From Alteromonas gilva (GTDB lineage: Bacteria > Pseudomonadota > Gammaproteobacteria > Enterobacterales > Alteromonadaceae), in NCBI RefSeq assembly GCF_028595265.1, contig NZ_JAQQXP010000001.1, positions 2,356,001 to 2,420,000 on the forward strand: DNA of 64,000 nt. Direction: 5' to 3'. Made by a program: the position numbers and the translations under genes. This document shows, one piece after another, positions 1 to 9,031 of the stretch. The notes below the pieces were generated by a model. It ran no database searches, was not told the origin of the DNA, and was given only the letters and a program-made list of their open reading frames with translations. Position 1 is the stretch's first letter; each line of letters starts with the position of its first letter.

Positions 1-180
1 AAAGGTACGCACCAGTACCAGCGTTTTATTAAGCCGTCCGAACTTATTCGCTCGGCTGATCGTGCGGATCTGGTCACCCGATCTGCTACTGGGTTACATT
101 TTGACCCGTTTAACCAACAGTTTGTGTTGTCGCAGCGAAATCTGGATGTGAACTACATACTGCATTGTGAAAAGCTATAA
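1..180 (+). CDS. ubiG: UbiG, C-terminal fragment (ubiquinone biosynthesis O-methyltransferase)
   Basis: The first 59 codons read as the end of UbiG, the SAM-dependent O-methyltransferase that acts twice in ubiquinone synthesis. The peptide begins KGTHQYQRFIKPSEL and ends DVNYILHCEKL, matching the conserved UbiG tail (KGTH..FIKP..L, then TGLHFDP, then VNY.LH). The start lies outside the window. ubiG lying upstream of nrdA agrees with the gyrA-ubiG-nrdAB order of enterobacteria. Identification rests on remembered family motifs over a short fragment. Confidence 0.88.
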   Translation, partial: KGTHQYQRFIKPSELIRSADRADLVTRSATGLHFDPFNQQFVLSQRNLDVNYILHCEKL

Positions 181-609
181 GCAAAAACACTATATATAGT
201 GCTAGTACATCTAACAAAGCACCATATATCGTAAATTTATAAGCAGAGAATTATCTGAATAAATTGTTTTAAGTAATCATAAAAATAAATTAAACAGCTT
301 GCATTCAGGCAAATATTGCTTAGTTCAACCGTTAACAGTTAGTCAATACTAACCTAAAGACTGGCTTTGTTTGATCGGTGAATTAAGCACCAGATATTGG
401 GTTGCATTAAACCCAAAACCTCACTATCTTGTGTTTGTCCCGTAGCAGTCTTGTTTAAATATTCGACTGAACAGGTAACTCACAGGCGAATTAAGCAATC
501 ACGGTACGAAGCGATCGCAGCTTGATCGTTTCGCAAGACACTATTGAATACGATACTGGCATGATATTCATGCCACAACACCAGCGCTAACTGACAAACG
601 GCCATTAAA
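181..609. other. ubiG-nrdA intergenic region (429 bp)
   Basis: This AT-rich stretch has no convincing gene. The minus-strand ORF at 480-686 overlaps the nrdA start, and its translation resembles no family. The only strong signal is the pair of NrdR-like palindromes at 188-233. That leaves about 375 bp to the nrdA start, so either the nrdA leader is long or a second promoter lies closer to the gene. I could not pick a convincing -35/-10 pair. Confidence 0.5.
188..233 (+). promoter_or_regulatory. Tandem NrdR boxes upstream of nrdA
   Basis: Box 1 (188-201) is the perfect 14-bp palindrome CACTATATATAGTG. Box 2 (220-233) is CACCATATATCGTA, an imperfect copy. The box starts are 32 bp apart, about three helical turns. 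NrdR boxes upstream of proteobacterial nrd operons have this ACAC-TATATA-GTGT look and are typically paired at 31-32 bp. NrdR is the ATP/dATP-sensing repressor of ribonucleotide reductase genes. Sequence and spacing are seen directly; binding is inferred. Confidence 0.82.
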
Positions 610-2931
610 ATGAATAACAATTTATCCGTCACCAAACGTAATGGTGAACAAGAGCCCATCGATCTTGAGAAAATCCATAAAGTCATTACCTGGGCCGCCG
701 AAGGGTTGCAGAATGTTTCGGTTTCTCAAGTAGAAATCAAAGCCCACATACAGTTTTACGACGGGATTAAAACCGCCGAAATTCATGAAACGCTAATCAA
801 GTCAGCGGCAGATCTGATCTCTACAGATGCGCCCGACTACCAGTATCTGGCGGCACGTTTAGCGATTTTCCACTTACGCAAAAAAGCCTTTGGCCGCTTT
901 GAACCCCCTAAGTTGTTCAGCCACGTGGCGCGTATGGTTGATATGGGCAAATACGATACCCACCTGCTGGAAGATTACACGGCAGAAGAATTCGCCGAGA
1001 TGGATAGCTATATCGATCACTGGCGTGACATGAACTTCAGTTATGCCGCCGTTAAGCAACTGGAAGGGAAATACCTGGCGCAAAACCGTGTAACCGGTGA
1101 GATTTATGAAAGTGCGCAGTTTCTTTACATTTTAGTCGCCGCTTGCCTGTTTGCTAATTACCCTAAAGATACGCGTCTTGGCTATATCCGCCGTTTTTAC
1201 GATGCGACATCTACGTTTAAGCTGTCGTTACCAACGCCTATTATGTCGGGCGTACGTACCCCTACCCGTCAGTTTAGTTCATGCGTGTTAATTGAAACCG
1301 GCGACAGCCTGGATTCGATTAACGCCACCGCCAGTGCCATTGTGAAGTACGTGAGTCAGCGTGCCGGTATTGGTGTTAATGCCGGCCGTATACGTGCGCT
1401 GGGCAGCCCTATTCGTGGTGGCGAAGCCTTCCACACGGGCTGTATACCGTTTTACAAGTACTTCCAGACCGCCGTTAAAAGCTGCTCACAAGGCGGCGTG
1501 CGTGGCGGTGCCGCGACCTTGTTCTATCCGCTGTGGCACCTTGAGGTTGAGTCGTTACTGGTACTTAAAAACAACCGCGGAGTAGAAGAAAACCGCGTAC
1601 GCCACCTCGATTATGGTGTGCAGTTTAACAAGTTAATGTATCAGCGCATGATGAAAGATGATTACATCACCTTGTTCAGTCCGTCGGACGTGCCGGGTCT
1701 GTATGATGCTTTCTTTGCTGATCAACCTAAGTTTGAAGAGCTCTACGTTAAGTATGAGCAGGATGAGTCGATTCGCAAAAAACGTATCAAAGCCATGGAG
1801 CTGTTCAGCCTGTTTATGCAGGAACGCGCCAGCACAGGCCGTATATACCTGCAAAACGTTGATCACTGTAATACCCACAGCCCCTTCGATCCAAAGGTTG
1901 CTCCGGTTCGTCAAAGCAACCTGTGCCTGGAAATTGCGCTACCTACTAAGCCCCTTGAGCATGTTAACGATGAAAACGGCGAAATCGCGCTGTGCACGTT
2001 ATCAGCCTTTAACCTGGGCGCGATTAAATCACTGGATGAGTTTGAAGAATTGGCCGATTTAGCGGTACGTGCCCTCGATAGCCTGCTCGATTATCAGGAC
2101 TATCCGGTACCGGCAGCCTATAACGCCACCATGAATCGCCGTACCCTGGGTATAGGTGTAATTAACTTTGCTTATTACCTGGCTAAGAACGGCGTAAAAT
2201 ATTCTGACTTTAGCGCCAACAGCCTGGTGCATAAAACCTTTGAAGCGATGCAGTATCACCTGCTCAAAGCGTCGAACAACCTGGCAAAAGAAAAAGGCGC
2301 CTGCCCTAAATTTAATGAAACCACCTACTCTCAGGGTGTGTTGCCGATTGATAGCTACAAGAAAGATCTTGATAGCGTTTGTAATGAGCCATTGCATCTT
2401 GATTGGGAAAGTCTGCGCGCGGATATTGTTGAACATGGTTTGCGTAACTCTACGCTTTCAGCATTGATGCCGTCAGAAACCTCCTCACAAATCTCTAATG
2501 CGACTAATGGTATTGAACCGCCACGTGGTCACATCAGTATTAAGTCGAGCAAGGATGGTGTGCTGAAACAGGTCGTCCCGGAGTACGAGCGTCTTAAGGA
2601 TCAATACGAGTTACTTTGGGATATTCCGTCGAATGATGGCTATCTTCAGTTATGTGGCATTATGCAAAAGTTTGTTGATCAAACAATTTCTGCCAATACC
2701 AGCTACAACCCATCTAAGTACGAAAACGGTAAGGTACCAATGCGGTTACTGCTCAAAGATCTGCTAACCGCTTATAAACTGGGTGTAAAAACCTTGTACT
2801 ACCATAACACCCGTGATGGTGCCTCCGATTCACCTGTGGAGTCTACACAGGCAGCACAGGCCAAACCGACAGCACAGGAAGTGGTCGTCGAAGAAGATGA
2901 CGATTGTGCAGGCGGCGCCTGTAAAATCTGA
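610..2931 (+). CDS. nrdA: Ribonucleoside-diphosphate reductase class Ia, alpha subunit
   Basis: Large catalytic subunit that reduces NDPs to dNDPs. The N-terminal ATP-cone (about residues 5-95, VTKRNGEQEPIDLEKIHKV) is the allosteric activity site. Catalytic cysteines fall at C225 (FSSC), C439 (NLCLE) and C462 (ALCTLSAFN), and the radical-relay pair at Y730-Y731 (LYYHNTR), the same numbers as in E. coli. The C-terminus ends CAGGACKI, carrying the redox-active Cys pair. Length is 773 aa against 761 in E. coli; the extra residues lie in an acidic, low-complexity stretch before the tail. The SD is weak. It is followed by nrdB and yfaE and is probably repressed by NrdR. Confidence 0.98.
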   Translation: MNNNLSVTKRNGEQEPIDLEKIHKVITWAAEGLQNVSVSQVEIKAHIQFYDGIKTAEIHETLIKSAADLISTDAPDYQYLAARLAIFHLRKKAFGRFEPPKLFSHVARMVDMGKYDTHLLEDYTAEEFAEMDSYIDHWRDMNFSYAAVKQLEGKYLAQNRVTGEIYESAQFLYILVAACLFANYPKDTRLGYIRRFYDATSTFKLSLPTPIMSGVRTPTRQFSSCVLIETGDSLDSINATASAIVKYVSQRAGIGVNAGRIRALGSPIRGGEAFHTGCIPFYKYFQTAVKSCSQGGVRGGAATLFYPLWHLEVESLLVLKNNRGVEENRVRHLDYGVQFNKLMYQRMMKDDYITLFSPSDVPGLYDAFFADQPKFEELYVKYEQDESIRKKRIKAMELFSLFMQERASTGRIYLQNVDHCNTHSPFDPKVAPVRQSNLCLEIALPTKPLEHVNDENGEIALCTLSAFNLGAIKSLDEFEELADLAVRALDSLLDYQDYPVPAAYNATMNRRTLGIGVINFAYYLAKNGVKYSDFSANSLVHKTFEAMQYHLLKASNNLAKEKGACPKFNETTYSQGVLPIDSYKKDLDSVCNEPLHLDWESLRADIVEHGLRNSTLSALMPSETSSQISNATNGIEPPRGHISIKSSKDGVLKQVVPEYERLKDQYELLWDIPSNDGYLQLCGIMQKFVDQTISANTSYNPSKYENGKVPMRLLLKDLLTAYKLGVKTLYYHNTRDGASDSPVESTQAAQAKPTAQEVVVEEDDDCAGGACKI

Positions 2932-2944
2932 CGTTTGTTAATTT

Positions 2945-2962
2945 GCCCGGCATGTGCCGGGC
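2945..2962 (+). promoter_or_regulatory. Hairpin between nrdA and nrdB
   Basis: GCCCGGC-atgt-GCCGGGC forms a 7-bp all-GC stem with a 4-nt loop, 14 bp after the nrdA stop. No T-run follows, so it is not a standard terminator. It may stabilise or process the nrdA mRNA end, or lower nrdB read-through. The structure is seen; the role is inferred. Confidence 0.5.
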
Positions 2963-3000
2963 GTCTTAGTCTTATTGCGCTAGTGAAGTGATATTAAAAT

Positions 3001-4131
3001 ATGAAATACACCACGTTTAATCAGCAAAATGTTAATCAGCTCGACGAACCCATGTTCTTCGGTAACCCGGTTAACGTTGCGCGCTACGACCAACAAAAGC
3101 ATTCTATATTTGAGAAGCTGATCGAAAAACAAATTAGCTTTTTCTGGCGTCCGGAAGAAGTCGATGTCAGCCGCGATCAGGTTGACTTTCAAAAACTGAC
3201 AGACTCAGAAAAACATATTTTCATTTCTAACTTAAAATACCAGACGCTATTGGACTCTGTTCAGGGCCGCAGTCCGAACATTGCATTTTTGCCCATCATC
3301 TCCCTGCCGGAGCTGGAAACCTGGGTAGAAACCTGGTCGTTTTTTGAGACAATTCACTCGCGCTCTTACACGCATATTTTGCGTAACCTGTTTACTGATC
3401 CCAGCAGTATTTTTGAAGATATTGTGGTTAACGAAGAAATCAAACGTCGTGCCACTGACATTTCCAAATATTATGACGATCTGATCTACGCGACACAGCT
3501 ATGGCAAACCCAGGGCGAAGGTGTGTATACCAATGAGGGCGAAACCTACCCGGTCAACATGCGCGAATTAAAGAAAAAACTGTACCTGTGCATGAACTCG
3601 GTTAATGCCCTGGAAGCCATTCGCTTTTATGTATCTTTTGCCTGTACGTTTGCTTTTGCAGAACGTGAGCTGATGGAAGGTAATTCCAAAATTATTCGTC
3701 TTATTGCCCGCGACGAAAACCTGCATTTAACCTCAACCCAGCATATCCTGAATTTGTGGGCCAAAGGCAAAGACGATCCGGAAATGGCTGAGATTGCCGA
3801 AGAATGTGCCGACGAAGCCAAAGCCATATTTATGAAAGCCGTTGAGCAGGAAAAACAGTGGGCAGAGTACTTGTTTCAGCATGGTTCAATGATTGGCCTC
3901 AACAAAGAAATCCTCTGTCAGTACGTTGAGTACATCGCCAACCAGCGTATGGCGGTTATCGGCATGGGCCAGCCTTACAAGGTGGAGTCAAATCCCCTGC
4001 CATGGATGAATAACTATCTGATTTCAGACAACGTACAGGTTGCACCTCAGGAAACGGAAATCAGCTCTTACCTGGTTGGTCAAATCGACTCTTCTGTTAG
4101 TGAAGACGACTTTGCCGATTTTGAACTATAG
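3001..4131 (+). CDS. nrdB: Ribonucleoside-diphosphate reductase class Ia, beta subunit
   Basis: Small subunit carrying the diiron-tyrosyl radical that starts catalysis in NrdA. The radical tyrosine is Y123 counting Met (IHSRSYTHIL, E. coli Y122). The surrounding FFETIHSRS supplies Glu and His iron ligands, and further ligands lie in EIKRR and DENLH. The C-terminus DDFADFEL is the peptide that docks on NrdA. At 376 aa the length equals the E. coli protein. The gene lies 69 bp after nrdA and 3 bp before yfaE. Confidence 0.98.
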   Translation: MKYTTFNQQNVNQLDEPMFFGNPVNVARYDQQKHSIFEKLIEKQISFFWRPEEVDVSRDQVDFQKLTDSEKHIFISNLKYQTLLDSVQGRSPNIAFLPIISLPELETWVETWSFFETIHSRSYTHILRNLFTDPSSIFEDIVVNEEIKRRATDISKYYDDLIYATQLWQTQGEGVYTNEGETYPVNMRELKKKLYLCMNSVNALEAIRFYVSFACTFAFAERELMEGNSKIIRLIARDENLHLTSTQHILNLWAKGKDDPEMAEIAEECADEAKAIFMKAVEQEKQWAEYLFQHGSMIGLNKEILCQYVEYIANQRMAVIGMGQPYKVESNPLPWMNNYLISDNVQVAPQETEISSYLVGQIDSSVSEDDFADFEL

Positions 4132-4134
4132 GCA

Positions 4135-4401
4135 ATGGCCGACGACAACACCTACCGTATCGACATTGTCGATACGGGTACGGTGACCGCATTACCCGAT
4201 AAAACGCTGCTGGAAAGTCTTGAGTCTCATAAGATAGACGTGCAATACCATTGTCGCGAGGGTTTTTGCGGCGCCTGCCGCACCAGGATAATTCACGGTA
4301 ACGTCGACTATGTTACCGACCCGCTGGCATTCATTGATGACGATGAAATCCTGCCCTGCTGCTGCGTAGCAACATCGGATATCAAAATCCAAATTGGCTG
4401 A
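4135..4401 (+). CDS. yfaE: [2Fe-2S] ferredoxin YfaE, NrdB cofactor maintenance
   Basis: An 88-aa plant-type ferredoxin. The cluster ligands are visible as CREGFCGACR plus a later Cys in LPCCCVATS. YfaE reduces the NrdB diferric centre so the tyrosyl radical can be regenerated. Only 3 bp separate it from the nrdB stop, so it is translationally coupled in the nrdAB-yfaE operon as in E. coli. The run of three cysteines (CCC) at the last ligand site is slightly unusual. Confidence 0.93.
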   Translation: MADDNTYRIDIVDTGTVTALPDKTLLESLESHKIDVQYHCREGFCGACRTRIIHGNVDYVTDPLAFIDDDEILPCCCVATSDIKIQIG

Positions 4402-4527
4402 CAGGCCGGAATGTTGCGTGGGAATTGTCTCCCTTCGGTTAGAGACACCACACAGCGGTATCTCCACTCACCTGAATAAGTAAACTTTTTAGCGGCATTC
4501 GCAGACAAACGCTAACACGTAAATGAG

Positions 4528-5394
4528 CTACCGCGCTTTACTACGCACCCAAATCACCATTGCCACCCCGCCCAGAACCAGCAGCGAGCTGACTAATATA
4601 CGAAAGGTCACGGCTTCATTCAAAAACAGCCATCCGCCCAGTACTGCCAGCACCGGTACCGATAACTGCAGCGTCGCCGCTTTGATAGCTGCGATATGAG
4701 GCAGAATGGTATACCACAGGGCATATCCTACACCGGATGCTAATGCGCCCGACGCGACGGCATAGGCAATACCATCAGCATCAGCGCCAGCTTCAGGCCA
4801 GCAGGCAACTAACAACAGCACGCCAAGTGGCGTTGCGCGCAAAAAATTGCCTGCGGTGGCGGCTACCGCTTGTGATGTTCCCTTACCTAACAATGAATAA
4901 ATTCCCCAGGCGACCCCTGCAGATACCATTAACATTGCGCTGAAAACATTGGGTACCGCAGCATTTGGCAGCAATAACAACGCCACACCCCCAATGGCCA
5001 GGGTAAAACCCGCCCACTGCAGTAGTGTCATCCGCTCGCCCTTAACCAGCCCCCAGCTAATCATGGTCAGTTGCACCGCGCCAAACAGCAATAACGCCCC
5101 GGCTCCGGTTGTCATACTAATGTAAGCAAAGGAAAATCCCGCCGCATAAACAAATAATGCAATGGCAGATTTTACATTGCCATGAGCGGCTATTGTGAGC
5201 TTGTCAGATGACGCATTTAGGTTACGCGTAACTACTAAGGCCGACAATATCACTGTGCCGCTGGCTAAACGCCAAAGCGTAAAGCTTGCCGGGTCAATAT
5301 CGGTTTCAACCAACGCCATACGACACAATATCGAGTTGGCCGCAAAGGCCAGCATCGCCATCGCCGATAACAACACGAGCTTTATCAAAGACAT
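4528..5394 (-). CDS. EamA/DMT-family permease
   Basis: About ten hydrophobic helices in 288 aa, with the two-fold EamA repeat typical of drug/metabolite transporters. Helices run from MSLIKLVLLSAMAMLAFAAN to LVLGGVAMVIWV, and the protein ends in basic RSKAR. Substrate cannot be read from sequence. I chose the ATG at 5394 (MSLIKLV). The longer frame opens at a TTG at 5433 and adds 13 residues with no SD, whereas GGGT lies just upstream of 5394. It is convergent with yfaE. Confidence 0.8.
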   Translation of the reverse strand: MSLIKLVLLSAMAMLAFAANSILCRMALVETDIDPASFTLWRLASGTVILSALVVTRNLNASSDKLTIAAHGNVKSAIALFVYAAGFSFAYISMTTGAGALLLFGAVQLTMISWGLVKGERMTLLQWAGFTLAIGGVALLLLPNAAVPNVFSAMLMVSAGVAWGIYSLLGKGTSQAVAATAGNFLRATPLGVLLLVACWPEAGADADGIAYAVASGALASGVGYALWYTILPHIAAIKAATLQLSVPVLAVLGGWLFLNEAVTFRILVSSLLVLGGVAMVIWVRSKAR

Positions 5395-5462
5395 TTCATT
5401 ACCCAACATCCCCCACAAAAACAATAGCGACAACTGTGGTTACTACGATAACCTTTTTAAGC

Positions 5463-5491
5463 TAAAAAAATACCCGCAAAATGCGGGTATT
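5463..5491 (-). terminator. Rho-independent terminator of dapA-bamC-purC
   Basis: On the minus strand ATACCCGC-attTT-GCGGGTAT forms an 8-bp stem with a 5-nt loop, followed by seven T. It lies about 30 nt past the purC stop and before the permease gene, so it should end the dapA-bamC-purC transcript. Confidence 0.85.
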
Positions 5492-5521
5492 GATTAACAA
5501 TGCAATAATTTAGGCTGGAGG

Positions 5522-6235
5522 TTACAGCTTTAAGCCTAACCGGTCGGCCACTTCGATATAGGTTTCGACCACAGAGCCCAGCCCCTGACGGAAGCGGTCT
5601 TTATCCATTTTGTTGCGGGTTGTTTTATCCCACAAACGGCAGCCATCCGGGGTAAATTCATCGCCCAGAATAATGTTGCCATCGCTGTCAACGCCAAACT
5701 CCAGTTTATAATCGACTAAAATCATACCGCCCTCATCGAACAGGGCTTTTAATACGTCGTTAACAGCAAAGGTAAGCTCTTTCATTCTGGCAACCTGTGC
5801 TTTGGTTGCCCAGCCAAACGACTCAATATGGTAATCGTTAACCATTGGGTCATGCAGCGCGTCGTTTTTCAGAAAAAACTCAAACAACGGCGGATCCAGC
5901 AATTTGCCTTCTTCAACGCCTAAACGTCGAACCAGTGAGCCGGCTGCCACGTTACGCACCACACACTCAACGGGGATCATATCAAGCTTTTTCACCACTG
6001 ATTCGGTATCAGAAATCAGCGACTCAAGCTGCGTAGCTATGCCCGCTTCTTCCAGTTTGGTCATGATAAAGTGATTAAACTTGTTGTTTACCTCACCTTT
6101 TCGATCCAATTGTTCAATCTTTTCACCGTCAAATGCGGAAGTGTCGTTACGAAAATACAACACCAGCTTGTCACTGTCGTCGGTAAGATAAACAGTTTTC
6201 GCTTTACCACGGTAAAGCTCTTCGCGTTTTTCCAT
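5522..6235 (-). CDS. purC: SAICAR synthase
   Basis: Phosphoribosylaminoimidazole-succinocarboxamide synthase, which joins CAIR and aspartate with ATP in purine synthesis. It opens MEKREELYRGKAKTVY, the characteristic nucleotide-binding start. Other conserved pieces are FRNDTSAFDG, VECVVRNVAAGS, LVDYKLEFG and DEFTPDGCRLWD. At 237 aa the length equals E. coli PurC. It is last in dapA-bamC-purC, 13 bp after bamC, and is followed by a strong terminator. Confidence 0.98.
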   Translation of the reverse strand: MEKREELYRGKAKTVYLTDDSDKLVLYFRNDTSAFDGEKIEQLDRKGEVNNKFNHFIMTKLEEAGIATQLESLISDTESVVKKLDMIPVECVVRNVAAGSLVRRLGVEEGKLLDPPLFEFFLKNDALHDPMVNDYHIESFGWATKAQVARMKELTFAVNDVLKALFDEGGMILVDYKLEFGVDSDGNIILGDEFTPDGCRLWDKTTRNKMDKDRFRQGLGSVVETYIEVADRLGLKL

Positions 6236-6248
6236 TATGAGTCTCGTA

Positions 6249-7361
6249 TTAAATATCTAAGCCGTCTTCGGTCATTACTTGCTCGAAAGGTTCAAACAAG
6301 TCTGTAAGCATTTTAGCATCAAAGGGGGTGCTCTCTTTATCCATAAAGGTAATCGATGTTTTCGCCCCCAGATCCTTCAGTTTCAGGCGATACTCTTCGT
6401 AGTCGAGTAACTTGGCATCGTCAGATGATAGCAGATCTTTCCACCAACTCACTTGCTCATCAGTATACTGAACAAATATCAAACCATTGCGTTTATCAAG
6501 ATCTTTAACGTTAAAGCCTAACTTGCGCAATACTAACTGAATTCGTGGCCAGGCAATGTCGTATTTGGCATCTAATACAAATGCCGGATTACCATCGCTG
6601 TCAAAGCCCATTTCCATCTCCAGGCCCTGGCGAATTTCGGCGATACGACGATTGGTCTCGAGCTGATTGAGGTATTCATAATGACCAATAACACGGTTTA
6701 GCATCTGCACTTCGTCGCGGCGAACTTGCATTGGATTACGATCTGCCAGCGACGTTTTACCCTCTTTGAAATCCAGTAAACTGACCGAAAGCTGCCCTGT
6801 TCTGCCATGGGGTTTAAGCTCCAGTGTGAACAAAAAGCGCCCTGTTGCCCCCTTGCTATCCTCGTCCGACGACCAGTTGAACCAGCCATCGTCGTCACCG
6901 TCCTGCTCTAAATTAATCGGTACCCAGCCGGTGATCAGGCGACCATCATCAGGCGCAAATGTCTCTACTGCTACGCCATTTTCTTCAAGATAACCAATTA
7001 ATGAATTCCAAATGGTTTTATCCAGCGCCTCTGAATCTTTAATCTGATCAATAAGCACCGTTGCGCCCTGATAGCCATCCTGCACATGTGAGCCGGCGAC
7101 AAGCGGAATCACCAACGACGGCGGCACCACTTCCAGATCACGACCAATATATGCGGAATTGCCGGTTTGCCTTACGGTAGGCAGTTCGTAATCATCCTCA
7201 AACTCGGGTGCGTCCAGATCGCTGGGAACTTGCAGTTTAGTACGTTGTTCAGCTTTTAAATATTCATAGCTGCCTGATGCCGTCTGCCTGTCTTGCTGTG
7301 ACGCACATGCGGTAAGAACAAGGCTGGCGATACCGCTGACCAAAGCCAGTTTTTTATTCAT
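6249..7361 (-). CDS. bamC: Outer membrane assembly lipoprotein BamC (NlpB)
   Basis: A 370-aa lipoprotein of the BAM complex that inserts beta-barrel proteins in the outer membrane. The signal peptide ends in the lipobox LTAC (C19). The segment after it (LKAEQRTKLQVPSDLDAPEF) is the extended N-terminal region that binds BamD. Two helix-grip domains follow, with PSLVIPLVAGSHVQ and WPRIQLVLRKLGFNVKDLD typical. Its place between dapA and purC is the conserved order. It is slightly longer than E. coli BamC (344 aa). Confidence 0.93.
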   Translation of the reverse strand: MNKKLALVSGIASLVLTACASQQDRQTASGSYEYLKAEQRTKLQVPSDLDAPEFEDDYELPTVRQTGNSAYIGRDLEVVPPSLVIPLVAGSHVQDGYQGATVLIDQIKDSEALDKTIWNSLIGYLEENGVAVETFAPDDGRLITGWVPINLEQDGDDDGWFNWSSDEDSKGATGRFLFTLELKPHGRTGQLSVSLLDFKEGKTSLADRNPMQVRRDEVQMLNRVIGHYEYLNQLETNRRIAEIRQGLEMEMGFDSDGNPAFVLDAKYDIAWPRIQLVLRKLGFNVKDLDKRNGLIFVQYTDEQVSWWKDLLSSDDAKLLDYEEYRLKLKDLGAKTSITFMDKESTPFDAKMLTDLFEPFEQVMTEDGLDI

Positions 7362-7370
7362 AATTATCTC

Positions 7371-8255
7371 TTATTCCGTAATTAAAGCGTATTCATGCAA
7401 TACCGCTTCGATACTTTTTTGGCTCTCAAGTTCCGGTAATACCATAGGAAGTCGTAAAAACGGGCTTTTCATCAGCCCCATTTTGTAAAGTGCCCATTTT
7501 GGCATCACCGGATTTGGCTCAACAAACAAGGCAGAGTGCAGTTTTTCGATGGTGCTGTCAATCTGTCGACAGCGGGCAAAATCACCTGCTAACGCGGCGT
7601 CACACATTGTTGCGATGGCTTTGGGTACCACGTTCGCGGTCACAGAAATGACGCCGTGACCACCTTCACACAAGAACTCACAGGATGTGCCATCATCGCC
7701 ACTTAATATCACAAAGTCTTCAGCAACGAGTTGCTGAGTCGCTTTGAGGCGGGCAATATCGCCGGTGGCGTCTTTGATACCCACAATATTTTTATGCTTA
7801 GCAAGCTCTGCTACCGTTTCAGGCAGCATATCGGCGACGGTACGCCCCGGCACATTGTACAATATCACCGGCACATCAGTGGCATCTGCAATTGCTTCAA
7901 AATGAGCAATCATGCCTTTTTGTTGCGGTTTATTATAATAAGGAACCACACTCAAAAAGCCATCTATACCAAGACCAGCCATTTGTTCACTCAGGAAAAT
8001 GGCTTCGGAGGTGGAGTTGGCACCGCTACCGGCAATAATTTTAGTGCGCCCGGCCGCCGCTTCAACGGTTTGTTTGACTACTTCGATGTGCTCGTCAAAA
8101 GGTAAAGTAGCAGACTCACCCGTTGTGCCTACGGACACAATGCCATGGGTGCCTTGCTGGATATGAAACTCTACCAACTGTCTCAGAGCAGGATAATCGA
8201 TTTGGCCGTCATCATTCATTGGCGTGACTAGCGCGACATAACTACCGGTAAACAT
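7371..8255 (-). CDS. dapA: 4-hydroxy-tetrahydrodipicolinate synthase
   Basis: Condenses pyruvate with aspartate semialdehyde, the first committed step to lysine and diaminopimelate. The TIM-barrel signatures are all present: GTTGESATL, YNVPGRT with the catalytic Tyr, and GIKDATGD with the Schiff-base Lys. Length is 294 aa against 292 in E. coli. It starts the minus-strand operon with bamC and purC and is divergent from gcvR across 238 bp. Confidence 0.98.
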   Translation of the reverse strand: MFTGSYVALVTPMNDDGQIDYPALRQLVEFHIQQGTHGIVSVGTTGESATLPFDEHIEVVKQTVEAAAGRTKIIAGSGANSTSEAIFLSEQMAGLGIDGFLSVVPYYNKPQQKGMIAHFEAIADATDVPVILYNVPGRTVADMLPETVAELAKHKNIVGIKDATGDIARLKATQQLVAEDFVILSGDDGTSCEFLCEGGHGVISVTANVVPKAIATMCDAALAGDFARCRQIDSTIEKLHSALFVEPNPVMPKWALYKMGLMKSPFLRLPMVLPELESQKSIEAVLHEYALITE

Positions 8256-8437
8256 ATTTTCTCCACTTTTTGCGAGCGCACATGGTAATTGGCAGCCCGG
8301 TTAAAAACAAGCATTTGAAGGCTGGTTATCAGTATTATTACCCGAAAGTCATACTTTTTATTCACCGGGCATAATCCATACGAATAATTTTACCCGATAA
8401 TTAGCTTATCTCTGCAATGGCCGGGGGGCTTGTGCGG

Positions 8438-8466
8438 TTCGACTTTACAGGTTGCTGTGTTAGAAT
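8438..8466 (+). promoter_or_regulatory. Putative sigma-70 promoter of gcvR-bcp
   Basis: TTCGAC (8438-8443), a 17-bp spacer, then TAGAAT (8461-8466), followed by CTGCGCC. This places transcription start about 20 nt before the gcvR ATG at 8494. The -10 is good and the -35 only partly matches the consensus. Confidence 0.55.
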
Positions 8467-8493
8467 CTGCGCCCCAACAGATGAGTCAGATCC

Positions 8494-9027
8494 ATGAAAC
8501 AACAGTTAATCGCCGTTATTTTAGGCACAGATCAGACCGGTATCTTAAGCGATATTGCTACGCTGGTCAGCGAGTCTGAGTGCAATATTTTAGATAGCAG
8601 ACATGCCATTTATGGTCAGGAGTTTTCGCTGACCATGATCATTGAAGGGTCACATAATGCCATTACCCGGGTTGAGCTCAGCATCCCCGAGTTATGCCAG
8701 CGTCGTGATCTGTTATCCATACTAAAACGTACCCGCCAACATACCAAACTAAATCTGACCCACCTCTATGATGTCGAATTTAATGGTGTAGATAATCCAG
8801 GGCAAATTCAGGCAATTACCCGTTTTTTTGCCGATCAGCAGGCCTCAATAAGCGCGTTCCGGCAGACCACCGATACTGACGAAGAAACCGGACACAAAAT
8901 GATGCGTTTCAAACTGGTGGTTAACATCCCGGATGATGTGGCCATGCCTGAATTCCGTTACAACCTGAATTTGCTATGTCAGGTGCTAAACCTGACGCTC
9001 AAGATAGTTGATAAACACAAGGGATAA
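8494..9027 (+). CDS. gcvR: Glycine cleavage system transcriptional repressor GcvR-like ACT protein
   Basis: A 177-aa protein with two ACT domains: residues about 4-75 (LIAVILGTDQTGILSDIATLV) and 90-170 (YDVEFNGVDNPGQIQAITRFF). In E. coli GcvR binds GcvA and glycine and has no DNA-binding domain of its own, which fits here. It lies directly before bcp, 4 bp between stop and start, as in E. coli gcvR-bcp. Regulation of gcv genes in this organism is inferred from family. Confidence 0.88.
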   Translation: MKQQLIAVILGTDQTGILSDIATLVSESECNILDSRHAIYGQEFSLTMIIEGSHNAITRVELSIPELCQRRDLLSILKRTRQHTKLNLTHLYDVEFNGVDNPGQIQAITRFFADQQASISAFRQTTDTDEETGHKMMRFKLVVNIPDDVAMPEFRYNLNLLCQVLNLTLKIVDKHKG

Positions 9028-9031
9028 ACGA

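Noticed and set aside
480..686. Minus-strand 68-codon frame upstream of nrdA
   Set aside because: It overlaps the nrdA start, has no SD and reads like antisense translation.
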